Origin: Granulicatella adiacens
Lineage (GTDB): Bacteria; Bacillota; Bacilli; Lactobacillales; Aerococcaceae
Direction: 5' to 3'
Assembly (NCBI GenBank): GCA_018364485.1
Contig: JAGZLX010000005.1
Location: 1 to 50,033, forward strand
DNA: 50,033 nt
A program made the translations under genes and the position numbers. The notes under the pieces were generated by a model. That model did not search any database and had not been told where the DNA came from. It saw only the letters and a list, made by a program, of their open reading frames with translations. Shown here piece by piece: positions 33,361-42,120 of this stretch (the stretch's first letter is position 1; each line of letters opens with the position of its first letter).

Positions 33361-34193
33361 AATTAGAAAATTATAGCAAGTGGACGAATCTCTACTTAGT
33401 TTTCGTATTCGTAGTTTTATACGCTCCGATTTTCTACTTGATTTTTTACTCATTTAACAGTGCTGGTAGCATGAACGGATTCGAGAGTTTCACACTCGAC
33501 CACTATAAAGCCGTTCTTGCGGACACACGTTTAATCGGAATTGTGCTCGATACATTAATCCTTGCACTCTTATCATCGCTGATTGCGACTGTGATTGGAA
33601 CCCTTGGAGCTATCATGATCCATCACATCCGTTCAAACCGTCGCAAACAAGTATTATTAGGCTTTAACAATATTTTGATGGTTTCTCCTGACGTTATCAT
33701 CGGTGCCAGCCTTTTAATTCTCTTCACAGTGATTGGATTCAAACTTGGCTTTATGTCGGTATTACTTGCGCATATCGCGTTTAACATTCCAATCGTTGTA
33801 CTAATGGTTTTACCAAAATTATCAGAAATGAACCCATCGATGATTACAGCGGCTCGTGACTTAGGAGCAACAAGCTCACAAGTATTAACACGCATCGTTT
33901 TACCATCGATTACACCAGGAATTCTCAGTGGATTCTTTATGGCATTTACTTATTCGTTAGACGACTTTGCCGTGACATTCTTCGTAACAGGGAATGGATT
34001 CTCAACGATAGCCGTTGAAATCTACTCACGTGCGCGCCAAGGAATCAGCTTAGAAATCAATGCCTTAAGTACATTGATGTTCCTATTCTCATTATCACTT
34101 GTAATTGGATATTACTTCATTCAAAAATTCCAACAAAAACGAGTAAATGGGAAAACCGCTGAGAGTGACTTATTGAAAGGAGTCACACTATGA
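33357..34193 (+). CDS. potC: Spermidine/putrescine ABC transporter, permease PotC
   Basis: This 278-residue second permease has six membrane segments and the loop ITAARDLGATSSQVLTRIVL (about residues 163-182). Late blocks SLDDFAVTFFVTG and VEIYSRARQGI are typical of PotC. The ATGA overlaps at both ends indicate tight translational coupling. Confidence 0.95.
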   Translation: MKLENYSKWTNLYLVFVFVVLYAPIFYLIFYSFNSAGSMNGFESFTLDHYKAVLADTRLIGIVLDTLILALLSSLIATVIGTLGAIMIHHIRSNRRKQVLLGFNNILMVSPDVIIGASLLILFTVIGFKLGFMSVLLAHIAFNIPIVVLMVLPKLSEMNPSMITAARDLGATSSQVLTRIVLPSITPGILSGFFMAFTYSLDDFAVTFFVTGNGFSTIAVEIYSRARQGISLEINALSTLMFLFSLSLVIGYYFIQKFQQKRVNGKTAESDLLKGVTL

Positions 34194-35260
34194 AGCGACT
34201 AACGATGTTAATTGGGGCAATCGTAGTATCTTGCCTAGTGTTGTTTGGAATCCGTAAGAATTTTGAAACGGCAACGGCAGGAGACCCTCAAACAATTATC
34301 GTATATAACTGGGGAGACTATATCGACCCAGAACTCATTACACAGTTTGAAGAAGAAACGGGTTATAAGGTCATTTATGAAACGTTCGATTCCAACGAAG
34401 CCATGCTTACTAAAATTAAGCAAGGTGGAACAAACTACGATATCGCCATTCCAAGTGAGTACACCATCAATAAAATGGTAAAAGAGAACTTACTAGAAAA
34501 ACTGGATTACTCAAAAATCAAAGGGATGGAACATATCGATCCACGTTTCTTGCATAAATCGTTTGACCCAGACAACACTTATAGCATCCCTTATTTCTGG
34601 GGAACGCTAGGAATTGTTTATAATAAGAAAGTTTATCCAGAAGGGTTTATCAGCGAGTGGCGCGATTTATGGAAAACGGATTTGAAAGATTCGATTCTCT
34701 TTATCGATGGTGCTCGTGAAATGATGGGGATTGCCTTACAAACTCAAGGGTATTCTCTCAATGAAAAAGACGAAACGATTGTTAAAGAATCTGGTAAGTT
34801 CTTGAAGACATTGATGCCGAATGCAAAAGCGATTATCGCCGATGAAATGAAGACGTATATGATTCAAGGAGAAGCCAACGTAGCCGTCACTTTCTCAGGG
34901 GAAGCTTCTAAAATGTTGAGCGAGAATGAAGATTTAGCCTATGTGGTTCCAAGCAAAGGAACGAACTTATGGTTCGATAATATCGTCATTCCAAAAACAG
35001 TAGGCAACAAAGAAGGCGCCTATGCGTTTATCAACTTCATGTTGCGTCCAGAAATCGCAGCGAAGAATGCTCAATATGTTGGATATGCAACTCCTAACAA
35101 GGATGCGCTAGCACTCTTGCCAGAAGAAATTACTTCGGATGAGAGCTTCTATCCGAGTGAGGAAGCGATGGAGAAGATGGAGGTTTACGACAATTTAGGA
35201 ACCGACCTATTATCGCTTTACAACGACCTCTTTTTAGAAGCCAAGATCTTTAGAAACTAA
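34190..35260 (+). CDS. potD: Spermidine/putrescine ABC transporter, substrate-binding protein PotD
   Basis: This 356-residue extracytoplasmic polyamine-binding protein has IVYNWGDYIDPELITQFEEE (about residues 36-55) and the later LWFDNIVIPKTVGN, both typical of PotD. The N-terminal 22 residues are hydrophobic with VVSC at 12-15. That could be an unusually early lipobox or just part of a signal anchor, so the mode of membrane attachment is uncertain. Last gene of the operon. Confidence 0.94.
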   Translation: MKRLTMLIGAIVVSCLVLFGIRKNFETATAGDPQTIIVYNWGDYIDPELITQFEEETGYKVIYETFDSNEAMLTKIKQGGTNYDIAIPSEYTINKMVKENLLEKLDYSKIKGMEHIDPRFLHKSFDPDNTYSIPYFWGTLGIVYNKKVYPEGFISEWRDLWKTDLKDSILFIDGAREMMGIALQTQGYSLNEKDETIVKESGKFLKTLMPNAKAIIADEMKTYMIQGEANVAVTFSGEASKMLSENEDLAYVVPSKGTNLWFDNIVIPKTVGNKEGAYAFINFMLRPEIAAKNAQYVGYATPNKDALALLPEEITSDESFYPSEEAMEKMEVYDNLGTDLLSLYNDLFLEAKIFRN

Positions 35261-35261
35261 G

Positions 35262-35291
35262 AAAAATCGAGACACGCTCTCGATTTTTTTT
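35262..35291 (+). terminator. Intrinsic terminator of the pot operon
   Basis: AAAATCGAGA (35263-35272) pairs with TCTCGATTTT (35278-35287), with further Ts following. Confidence 0.9.
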
Positions 35292-35372
35292 GTGCAAAAA
35301 AATGAATAAAGGAACTTCGTTCCTTTGAAATTCTGGTGCAGAGAAATAAGTTTAGAACATCAAATTAAGTAT

Positions 35373-35557
35373 AAAAACTACGAACTCTCCTCGGATATCT
35401 TCATGATAGTGATAATAGCTGTACCGGTGTGAGCCTTACGTCTCATCACCTATCGAGCCTCAAAGTGACTCTAGAAAATAAATTTCCAGAGTCACTAATT
35501 CGCATCGATTACACTCGCTATTATTACTATCATAGAATCCGGGGAGTTCTCCGTTTT
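35373..35557. ncRNA. Large folded element C (about 185 nt)
   Basis: A long interrupted stem closes the element: AAAAAC/GTTTTT, GAACTC (35382)/GAGTTC (35544), CGGAT (35392)/ATCCG (35537), ATGATAGT (35403)/ACTATCAT (35526) and ATAATAGC (35412)/GCTATTAT (35517). Inside are two further hairpins. The first pairs GGTG-TGAG with CTCA-TCACC (35426-35450), and the second pairs AGTGACTCT (35464) with AGAGTCACT (35487). The T-run at 35553 would act as terminator on the + strand. It lies in the 881-bp gap between convergent potD and DUF1846 genes. A small RNA or mobile folded repeat is possible. Confidence 0.55.
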
Positions 35558-35589
35558 TATAGATGCATTGATGAATTAATTATTTCTAA

Positions 35590-36096
35590 TGGCAGAATTT
35601 CAAAGTAACGAAGATTTTTTTGAAAAAAGGGAGAGTGTGCGAACTTTTAGAGTTCTGCTTCTAGAAAGAGGAGTTGTAAAGAGGAATAGGTCTTAGGGAC
35701 GGCTAGAGGAACCTAAGTGCTGGGACGGAGTGCTTGGAAGATATGATGTCTTCTTTAGTTGGCAGAATTTCAAAGTAACGAAGATTTTTTTGAAAAAAGG
35801 AGAGTGTGCAGACTTTTAGAGTTCTGCTTCTAGAAAGAGGAGTTGAAAAGAGGAATAGGTCTTAGGGACGGCTAGAGGAACCTAAGTGCTGGGACGGGTG
35901 CTTGGAAGATGTGATGTCTTCTTTAGTTGGCGGAATTTCAAAGAAACGAAGATTTTTTTGAAAAAAGGAGAGAGTGCGGACTTTTAGAATTCTGCTTCTA
36001 GAAAGAGGTGTTGGAAAGAGGAATAGGTCTTAGGGATGGCTAGGGGAACCGGGGGAATGCTGAGAAGGGTGCTAAGATGTTGTTTGCGCTCCTGTT
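35590..36096. repeat. Three tandem imperfect copies of a 168-170 bp unit
   Basis: Copies start with TGGCAGAATTTCAAAG at 35590 and 35760 and TGGCGGAATTTCAAAG at 35928, giving periods of 170 and 168 bp. Copies 1 and 2 are almost identical; copy 3 diverges, most in its last 50 bp. Each unit keeps a stem between GCAGAATT and AGTTCTGC (or GCGGAATT and AATTCTGC). Copies 1 and 2 keep CTTAGG/CCTAAG. No open frame spans the units and no spacers like those of CRISPR are present. They fill the rest of the gap before the DUF1846 gene. Confidence 0.9.
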
Positions 36097-36106
36097 AAGT
36101 GCCAAG

Positions 36107-36137
36107 AAAAAAGCCCTCGTCCGGGTGGAGAGGGCTT
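36107..36137 (-). terminator. Intrinsic terminator of the DUF1846 gene
   Basis: Read on the minus strand, AAGCCCTC and GAGGGCTT form the stem, followed by TTTTTTC. It ends close to the DUF1846 stop codon. Confidence 0.88.
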
Positions 36138-36141
36138 GGGG

Positions 36142-37629
36142 TTAGTTTGTGTAGTAAAGGTTTGTGCCAGCAAATTGTGGTTCGCAAGTCACCATGATTC
36201 CTAGGCTTCGGAAGGTGTCTTCGTCGGCTTTTTGAAGGATAACGGTGCTGTGCGCTTGTAAGTGGCGCAAGTTTTGTAATTGGTTTTTGGCAGCTTCTGC
36301 GGCAGGGTTTGTGACTGCTGAGATGCTGAGTGCGATCAGCACTTCTTTGCTATCGAGTGAGCGGCGTTGGTGTTTTAGGACGTCGCTTCCGAGTTGGCCA
36401 ATCGCATTTAAAATAACAGGTGGTAATAAATGGATAGAGTCACCAATTTCTGCTAATTCTTTAATGCAGTTGAGTAGGCAGGCTGCACTGGCTGTCATGG
36501 TGTCGGATTGTTTTCCTGTAATGATTTTGCCGTTTGGAAGTTGTAAGGCTACTACAGGAACTTTAGCATCGGCTTCTTTTTCAAGAGCGGCTTTTACGAC
36601 TGGACGGTCTTGTGGAGAGAGTCCACTTTCTTCCATGATGTACTTGCCACGTTGAGCTGCTTCAAGCGTTCCGATACCGCGTTTGTAGTCGCATTGGCCT
36701 GCGTAGTAACGGCGGATGATTTCTTGGTTGGAAGCTTCGCGAACGACTTCATCATCAGTGATAGCAAATCCGACACGGTTCACGCCCATATCTGTTGGAG
36801 AGTTGTAAGGGATTGGAGCGTCGCCGTAAATCTTCGTCAAAATACGACGGAGAAGTGGGAAGGCTTCGATGTCTCGGTTGTAGTTCACGGTTGTTTCGCC
36901 GTATTTTGCAAGGTGGAAGGTATCAATCATGTTGACATCTTCTAAGTCTGCTGTGGCTGCTTCATACGCCACGTTAACAGGGTGATTTAATGGTAAATTC
37001 CATACAGGGAATGTTTCGAATTTAGAATAGCCGGCACGACGACCACGTTTTGTTTCGTGATAAAGCTGGCTTAAGCAAGTCGCTAGTTTTCCGCTGTTGG
37101 CACCAGGAGCGGTTACGACGACAAGTGGGCGAGTCGTTTCGATAAATTCGTTTGCGCCATATCCTGCGTCACTAACGATGGTCTCAACGTCCATCGGATA
37201 GCCTTCTGTGTAGCCGTGCGTGTATACTTTAATTCCGCGACGTTCGAGAGAGTTTTTGAATTGCGTTGCAGCAGGTTGCCCTGTGTAACGAGTAATGAGG
37301 ACGCTGTTAATTTTAAGGTCCCAATAGTGAAGGTCGTCCATTAAGCGAAGAACATCTTGGTCATATGTGATTCCAAGGTCACCGCGGATTTTATTTTGTT
37401 CGATATCGCCTGCGTACACGCAAATAATAATCTCTGCTTGGTCGCGTAGGCGGTGAAGTAATTTGATTTTTCCATCTGGATCGAATCCTGGCAATACTCG
37501 CATCGCGTGGAAATCACCAATTAACTTGCCTCCGAACTCTAAGTATAGTTTGTCATAAGCGTTGACACGTTGAAGAATGTATTGACTTTGTTCTTCAAGG
37601 TATTTTTCGCTATCAAATCCTAATTTCAT
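36142..37629 (-). CDS. DUF1846 family protein
   Basis: This 495-residue cytoplasmic protein begins MKLGFDSEKYLEEQSQYILQ. I recognise it as the DUF1846 family found in Firmicutes, of which structures but no settled function are known. A nucleotide- or phosphate-binding-looking stretch, VVVTAPGANSGKLATCLSQL, lies near residue 170. Length matches the family. AAGGGGG lies 8 bases before the ATG on the minus strand. Divergent from the DUF2974 gene with about 160 bp between starts. Confidence 0.82.
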   Translation of the reverse strand: MKLGFDSEKYLEEQSQYILQRVNAYDKLYLEFGGKLIGDFHAMRVLPGFDPDGKIKLLHRLRDQAEIIICVYAGDIEQNKIRGDLGITYDQDVLRLMDDLHYWDLKINSVLITRYTGQPAATQFKNSLERRGIKVYTHGYTEGYPMDVETIVSDAGYGANEFIETTRPLVVVTAPGANSGKLATCLSQLYHETKRGRRAGYSKFETFPVWNLPLNHPVNVAYEAATADLEDVNMIDTFHLAKYGETTVNYNRDIEAFPLLRRILTKIYGDAPIPYNSPTDMGVNRVGFAITDDEVVREASNQEIIRRYYAGQCDYKRGIGTLEAAQRGKYIMEESGLSPQDRPVVKAALEKEADAKVPVVALQLPNGKIITGKQSDTMTASAACLLNCIKELAEIGDSIHLLPPVILNAIGQLGSDVLKHQRRSLDSKEVLIALSISAVTNPAAEAAKNQLQNLRHLQAHSTVILQKADEDTFRSLGIMVTCEPQFAGTNLYYTN

Positions 37630-37789
37630 AGAACAACCCCCTTAATTTCATTTCAGTAGTATAGCACGAAAAAAAGGGGAATTCTATAGAAAATGACGGC
37701 TTTTTGGCCTATAGGAAAAAGAGTTGCAAGTGCCATAGTGACAGAGTAGAATAGTAATGGACTCACTCAAAATAACGGAGGATTTTCGT

Positions 37790-39076
37790 ATGAAAAACAT
37801 GTTGGATTATATCAAGGAGTTTGGGCACATTTCGTTTGAAGAAAGAGCCTTCTCTGAAATCGATGCATTAGTTTTGACGGAATTAGAATATTTACCACTT
37901 GAAAAAGTCGTTCCAAGCGATGAAAACGGCGAAACCTTTGTCACAGTGAAAGACACCGCTGAGTATATGAAGGAACACAAACAAGAATTGTTCGACGAAA
38001 ATCCAATGATGATGACCGAAGAACGTCATGAGGTGTCGCAAGTGGTTGCCACTGCATCTCGCTATCAAGGCTTGAAATTCTTTGGTGTAGTGAGTGAATG
38101 GGATAAAGATACAACCAAACAATTCGCAGCCATTACGGTGGAAGTTGAACCTAGCGTACGTCTTGTTATTTTTAGAGGGACAGATGATACGCTGATTGGC
38201 TGGAAGGAAGACTTCCTAATGACGTATTCACCACTTGTTGCGGCTCAGACAGATGCCAAGGAGTATTTAGCCAAACAAGCCAGTTTATGGAATGGGGACT
38301 TAATGATTTCAGGACATTCAAAGGGTGGTAACTTAGCCATTTATGCTGCGGCCACTCAAGCAGAAGACGTGCAACTGCGCATTGTCGATATTTTCTGCTT
38401 TGATTCTCCTGGATTGTACCGTTCTGTACTTGAAACAAAAGGATATCAAAATATAGTGCCATTAGCGATGCGTTATATTCCACAAGATTCACTTGTTGGA
38501 TTAATGCTAGAATCCGAAGTGCCGTATGTCATTGTCAAAAGTAATGCCACCGGTGCGATGCAACATAGCGCCATGACATGGGAGATTGAAGACGGTCAAT
38601 TTATTAAGATGGAAAAATTAACCAAAAATAGTCAGTTGAATGACCAAACATTCAAGAAATGGACAGAATCGGTAAGCGATGAAGACCTTGAGTTGTTCTG
38701 GAATGTGTTCTTTGATTTACTATTTACAGTTGGAATTGATACGATCAATGATTTATACGGACAATTTATGCATTACGTGCAAGAGTTCTTGAAGGCAGCA
38801 GGGGAAATGGACGAAGCAAAACGTGAAGTGTTGACACGTGTTGCGTTATTACTCGTTTCAACTCGTTTTGAAGTTTGGAGAGACTCATTAGATATGTCTG
38901 AGTTGGTGCAGTTTGAATTGCCTGAGGTAAAATTACCAACATGGGATGAACTCATGACGACTTTAAGTTGGAAGAAGAATGGGTTCGAGGTACATTATCG
39001 TCCAACAGAAGAAAATGAAGAGATTCGCGCGTACTATCAACAGCGTCACGAACAAAAGAAACCCGAAGAGTCATAG
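37790..39076 (+). CDS. DUF2974 family alpha/beta-hydrolase (Mbeg1-like lipase fold)
   Basis: This 428-residue protein has the nucleophile elbow ISGHSKGGNLAIYAA (serine near residue 181) and FRGTDDTLIGWKED upstream, the usual features of this lipase-like family. No signal peptide is visible, so it should be cytoplasmic. ATG 37790 follows ACGGAGGA. Substrate unknown; a (lyso)phospholipase or esterase is plausible. The last 60 residues are acidic and charged. Confidence 0.83.
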   Translation: MKNMLDYIKEFGHISFEERAFSEIDALVLTELEYLPLEKVVPSDENGETFVTVKDTAEYMKEHKQELFDENPMMMTEERHEVSQVVATASRYQGLKFFGVVSEWDKDTTKQFAAITVEVEPSVRLVIFRGTDDTLIGWKEDFLMTYSPLVAAQTDAKEYLAKQASLWNGDLMISGHSKGGNLAIYAAATQAEDVQLRIVDIFCFDSPGLYRSVLETKGYQNIVPLAMRYIPQDSLVGLMLESEVPYVIVKSNATGAMQHSAMTWEIEDGQFIKMEKLTKNSQLNDQTFKKWTESVSDEDLELFWNVFFDLLFTVGIDTINDLYGQFMHYVQEFLKAAGEMDEAKREVLTRVALLLVSTRFEVWRDSLDMSELVQFELPEVKLPTWDELMTTLSWKKNGFEVHYRPTEENEEIRAYYQQRHEQKKPEES

Positions 39077-39105
39077 GCTTTCTTTCTTCGTACTTCCGAT
39101 AGTTA

Positions 39106-39165
39106 AAAAGAAAAAAGAGAGTTGCCCGAAATTCACTTATAAGTGAATTTTGGACAACTCTCTTT
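39106..39165. terminator. Bidirectional terminator with an internal long dyad
   Basis: AAAGAGAGTTG (39114-39124) pairs with CAACTCTCTTT (39155-39165). Enclosed is the dyad AAATTCACTTA/TAAGTGAATTT (39129-39150), making a stem of more than 20 pairs. An A-rich flank on one side and T-rich on the other suits termination of both convergent genes. Confidence 0.88.
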
Positions 39166-39172
39166 CGTTATA

Positions 39173-40363
39173 TTAGTTTTCGCGTTCAATCGCGATGGCA
39201 ACACCCATGCCGCCGCCTACACAGAGGGAAGCAACACCGATTTTACCGTCGAGTTGTTCGAGGGCATTAATCAGTGTGACCACAATACGGGTACCTGAAG
39301 CACCGATTGGATGGCCGAGTGCAATTGCGCCACCGAATGGATTTACTTTTTCAGTTGGAATCTTCAAGTCTTTGATGACGGCCATGCTTTGTGCGGCAAA
39401 GGCTTCGTTCAGTTCAAAGACATCCACTTTTTCAAGAGGAATACGTGTACGCGCCACTAATTTTTGAATGGCAGGAACAGGTCCGATTCCCATAATCGAA
39501 GGATCGACACCGGCTTCGGCATAACCTTTCAATGTCGCAAGAATTGGAAGGCCTAGTTCTGTTGCGTATTCGCGCGTTGTCATAATGACACAAGCGGCAC
39601 CGTCGTTAATACCAGAGGCGTTTCCGGCTGTCACGGTTCCGTCTTTTTTGAAGGCTGGTTTAAGGCTTGCCAGACTCTCAAGCGTCGTGTTTGGGCGGAT
39701 AAATTCGTCCGTTGCTTTTAAGTCGTCGGATTTTGTTTTACGATTGAAGACCGCTACAGGAGTGATTTCGTTGGCGAAGCGTCCTTCTTCCTGTGCTTTA
39801 GCGGCTTTTTGTTGAGAAGCTACAGCGAAAGCGTCTTGTTCTTCGCGTGTGAATCCGTATTTTTCAACGATGTTTTCTGCGGTAATGCCCATCGCGTCTT
39901 GTGAGTAGGCGTCCGTTAAACCATCATTGAATAAAGAGTCGACTAATGTCACAGGACCATTTTTTGGAGCAAAGCGTTGTTGTAATAAATGAGGTGCAAG
40001 GCTCATATTTTCCATACCGCCGGCTAAGACGATTTTGGCGTCTCCTAGACGAATGGCTTGTGCGGCTGAAATAATGGCTTTCAAACCAGAACCGCACACT
40101 TCATTAACTGTAACAGCAGTACTTGCATGATTCAGTCCAGCGCCGAGTCCGACTTGACGAGCTGGATTTTGTCCCAGTCCTGCTTGTAAGACATTTCCAA
40201 AGATGACTGTATCAATTTGTTCAGGTGAAAGATTCGCTTTTTGGATGGCAGCTTTTGCGACTGTTGTTCCTAATTCGATTGCGGAAGTTGTAGCAAATTG
40301 CCCGCCAAATTTACCAATCGCAGTACGGGTAGCACTTACGATGACGATATCATTTCCGTTCAT
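39173..40363 (-). CDS. Acetyl-CoA C-acetyltransferase (thiolase)
   Basis: Condenses two acetyl-CoA to acetoacetyl-CoA, the first step of the mevalonate route. The 396 residues have the acylated cysteine in VNEVCGSGLKAI (about residue 88) and the C-terminal catalytic GGAIALGHPIGASG and CVGGGMG. Divergent from mvaS, which uses its product. In Enterococcus this activity is fused to HMG-CoA reductase (MvaE), but here it stands alone and no reductase is in the window. Confidence 0.94.
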   Translation of the reverse strand: MNGNDIVIVSATRTAIGKFGGQFATTSAIELGTTVAKAAIQKANLSPEQIDTVIFGNVLQAGLGQNPARQVGLGAGLNHASTAVTVNEVCGSGLKAIISAAQAIRLGDAKIVLAGGMENMSLAPHLLQQRFAPKNGPVTLVDSLFNDGLTDAYSQDAMGITAENIVEKYGFTREEQDAFAVASQQKAAKAQEEGRFANEITPVAVFNRKTKSDDLKATDEFIRPNTTLESLASLKPAFKKDGTVTAGNASGINDGAACVIMTTREYATELGLPILATLKGYAEAGVDPSIMGIGPVPAIQKLVARTRIPLEKVDVFELNEAFAAQSMAVIKDLKIPTEKVNPFGGAIALGHPIGASGTRIVVTLINALEQLDGKIGVASLCVGGGMGVAIAIEREN

Positions 40364-40495
40364 ATTTTCATTCCTTTCCAGTCTATATTTACTATTTCGT
40401 TTCTATTTTATAAGATTTCGTATAAGAAACCTATCAATTTAGTACAAATAATTAGTAAAGAATTGTTTAAATTCCCTAACATTTAGTGAATTCAA

Positions 40496-40524
40496 TTGTC
40501 CTAACGGCGAATTTTTGCTACTAT
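40496..40524 (+). promoter_or_regulatory. Promoter of mvaS
   Basis: TTGTCC (40496-40501) and TACTAT (40519-40524) are 17 bp apart, with TGC giving an extended -10. TTAGTA/TTAGTG hexamers at 40439, 40452 and 40483 lie upstream in the divergent region and could bind a shared regulator. Confidence 0.65.
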
Positions 40525-40599
40525 AGTGTGTGCTAAGAAAGAACAGGAAGCTCAATTTGTGTGTTTGGAGCTTCATTCGTAAAGGAGAACAATAAAACA

Positions 40600-41760
40600 A
40601 TGAATATAGGGATAGATAAGATTGGCTTCTTCGTACCGCCGACAGCGCTAGATATGGAAACACTAGCAGAGGCGCGTGGAGTAGAGCCAGCTAAATACAC
40701 GATTGGAATTGGCCAGTCTACAATGGCAGTAGCACCAGTGACTCAAGATATCGTGACTTTAGCCGCAAATGCTGCGTTATCCATTATCGATGATGAAGAT
40801 CGCGAATCTATTGAAATGATTTTATTTGGGACAGAAACTGGAATCGATCAATCAAAATCAGCTGCCGTATATATGCAACGTATGCTTGGGTTATCAAACC
40901 GTGTTCGTAGCGTGGAATTAAAACATGCCTGCTACGGGGCAACAGCTGCCTTACAATTAGCAAAAGGCCACATTGCCTTAAACCCAACTTCAAAAGTATT
41001 AGTTATCGCAAGTGACATTGCTAAATACGGATTAAACTCTGGCGGGGAACCAACACAAGGTGCCGGAGCGGTCGCAATGATTGTTTCTAGTGACCCACGT
41101 TTACTTGTTTTAGATAACGAAACTAGCTTATTCACAGATGACGTGATGGACTTCTGGAGACCAAACTACTCAGCATACCCAATGGTAGACGGTAAGTTCT
41201 CAAACGAGCAATACATCCGTTTCTTTGCGGAAGTTTGGAATGATTATCAAGAAAAAACAAATGCGCAGTTCTCAGACTTTGATGCAATCTGTTTCCATTT
41301 ACCATATACAAAAATGGGGATGAAAGCCTTCAAGCCATTCTTAGAAGAAATGAGCGAAGAGGAACAAGAACGCTTCACAGCACGTTACCAAGAAGCAGCC
41401 GTGTATAACCGCCAAGTCGGAAACATTTACACAGGTTCATTATTCTTAAGCTTCATCTCATTATTAGAAAACAGTTCTGTATTAGTAGCCGGAGACCGCA
41501 TCGGCTTCTTCAGCTATGGATCAGGAGCCGTTGGGGAATTCTTCGCCGGCGAATTAGTCGAAGGCTTCGAAAACCAATTGCACATTGCAGAACATAAAGC
41601 GTTACTAGAAAACCGTAAAATGTTGACAGTAGAAGAATACGAAGAAATCTTCACAGAAGTGGTGGACGCAAGCGGTGAACAAACCTTCACACGCGAAGAC
41701 AACAGCCCAATTACATTAACATCCGTTGTTGATCATCAACGTCAATACACAATCAAATAA
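40600..41760 (+). CDS. mvaS: Hydroxymethylglutaryl-CoA synthase
   Basis: Makes HMG-CoA from acetyl-CoA and acetoacetyl-CoA for isoprenoid synthesis by the mevalonate pathway of Gram-positive cocci. The 386 residues begin MNIGIDKIGFFVPPTALDME. They have the catalytic cysteine in ELKHACYGATAAL (about 111), glutamate in GTETGIDQSKS and histidine in FHLPYTKMG. ATG 40600 follows AAAGGAGA. A GTG 39 bases upstream lacks a site. Confidence 0.95.
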   Translation: MNIGIDKIGFFVPPTALDMETLAEARGVEPAKYTIGIGQSTMAVAPVTQDIVTLAANAALSIIDDEDRESIEMILFGTETGIDQSKSAAVYMQRMLGLSNRVRSVELKHACYGATAALQLAKGHIALNPTSKVLVIASDIAKYGLNSGGEPTQGAGAVAMIVSSDPRLLVLDNETSLFTDDVMDFWRPNYSAYPMVDGKFSNEQYIRFFAEVWNDYQEKTNAQFSDFDAICFHLPYTKMGMKAFKPFLEEMSEEEQERFTARYQEAAVYNRQVGNIYTGSLFLSFISLLENSSVLVAGDRIGFFSYGSGAVGEFFAGELVEGFENQLHIAEHKALLENRKMLTVEEYEEIFTEVVDASGEQTFTREDNSPITLTSVVDHQRQYTIK

Positions 41761-41765
41761 AACGA

Positions 41766-41796
41766 TAACCGTAGCCAATCTAAGGCTGCGGTTTTT
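41766..41796 (+). terminator. Intrinsic terminator after mvaS
   Basis: AACCGTAGCC pairs with GGCTGCGGTT around AATCTAA, with one mismatch or wobble, followed by Ts. Confidence 0.85.
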
Positions 41797-41897
41797 TGTT
41801 GAAGAAGCAAAAAATAAAAATGTAGCATATTTGTTACATTTCGAATTTTAAAATTAAAAGTAAAATATAAACGTTGAAATGATGCGGTTTTTAGCGG

Positions 41898-42092
41898 TAT
41901 ATTCAACAACCCCGTTTTAGGTCGATTGCACAAATTCAGAAGTTTGTAGTAAATTTTCCGAGAAAAAATCAAGAAAAATTTTTCAGTCACGCCCCACTTC
42001 AAATTACCAAAAAGCCTCAAACCCCCCGCTGGGATGCACTTTCTAGCACCCTGCACCGTCCCCTTCAAACTGAGTGGTGCAACACTTTTTTT
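41898..42092 (+). ncRNA. Candidate small RNA with C-rich segments
   Basis: In the 767-bp gap after mvaS, TTGAAA (41874-41879) and TATATT (41898-41903) are 18 bp apart and face right. Downstream, TGCACC (42052) can pair with GGTGCA (42076), and AGTG (42073) with CACT (42083); seven Ts follow at 42086-42092. This would give a transcript of about 180 nt. The DNA between is strikingly C-rich in patches for this genome: GCCCCAC, ACCCCCCGC, CACCCTGCACC, GTCCCC. C-rich patches of that sort are known as target-pairing seeds in sRNAs of Staphylococcus and Bacillus. No frame with a ribosome binding site is present. Confidence 0.5.
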
Positions 42093-42120
42093 CATTTTTT
42101 TATAAAGGATTTGAACAAAA

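Noticed and set aside
35373..35557. 6S RNA as the identity of element C
   Set aside because: The size fits, but two inner hairpins form a three-way junction and I could not place the large central bubble expected for 6S RNA. Left as unclassified.
35590..36096. Possible CRISPR array
   Set aside because: The repeats are about 170 bp, adjoin one another without unique spacers and have no cas genes nearby.
35590..36096. Possible repeated pseudogene fragments
   Set aside because: Stops occur in all frames of the units, and a 170-bp period is not a multiple of three.
36245..36655. 136-codon plus-strand frame opposite the DUF1846 gene
   Set aside because: It lies fully within a well-supported gene on the other strand and is explained by its codon bias.
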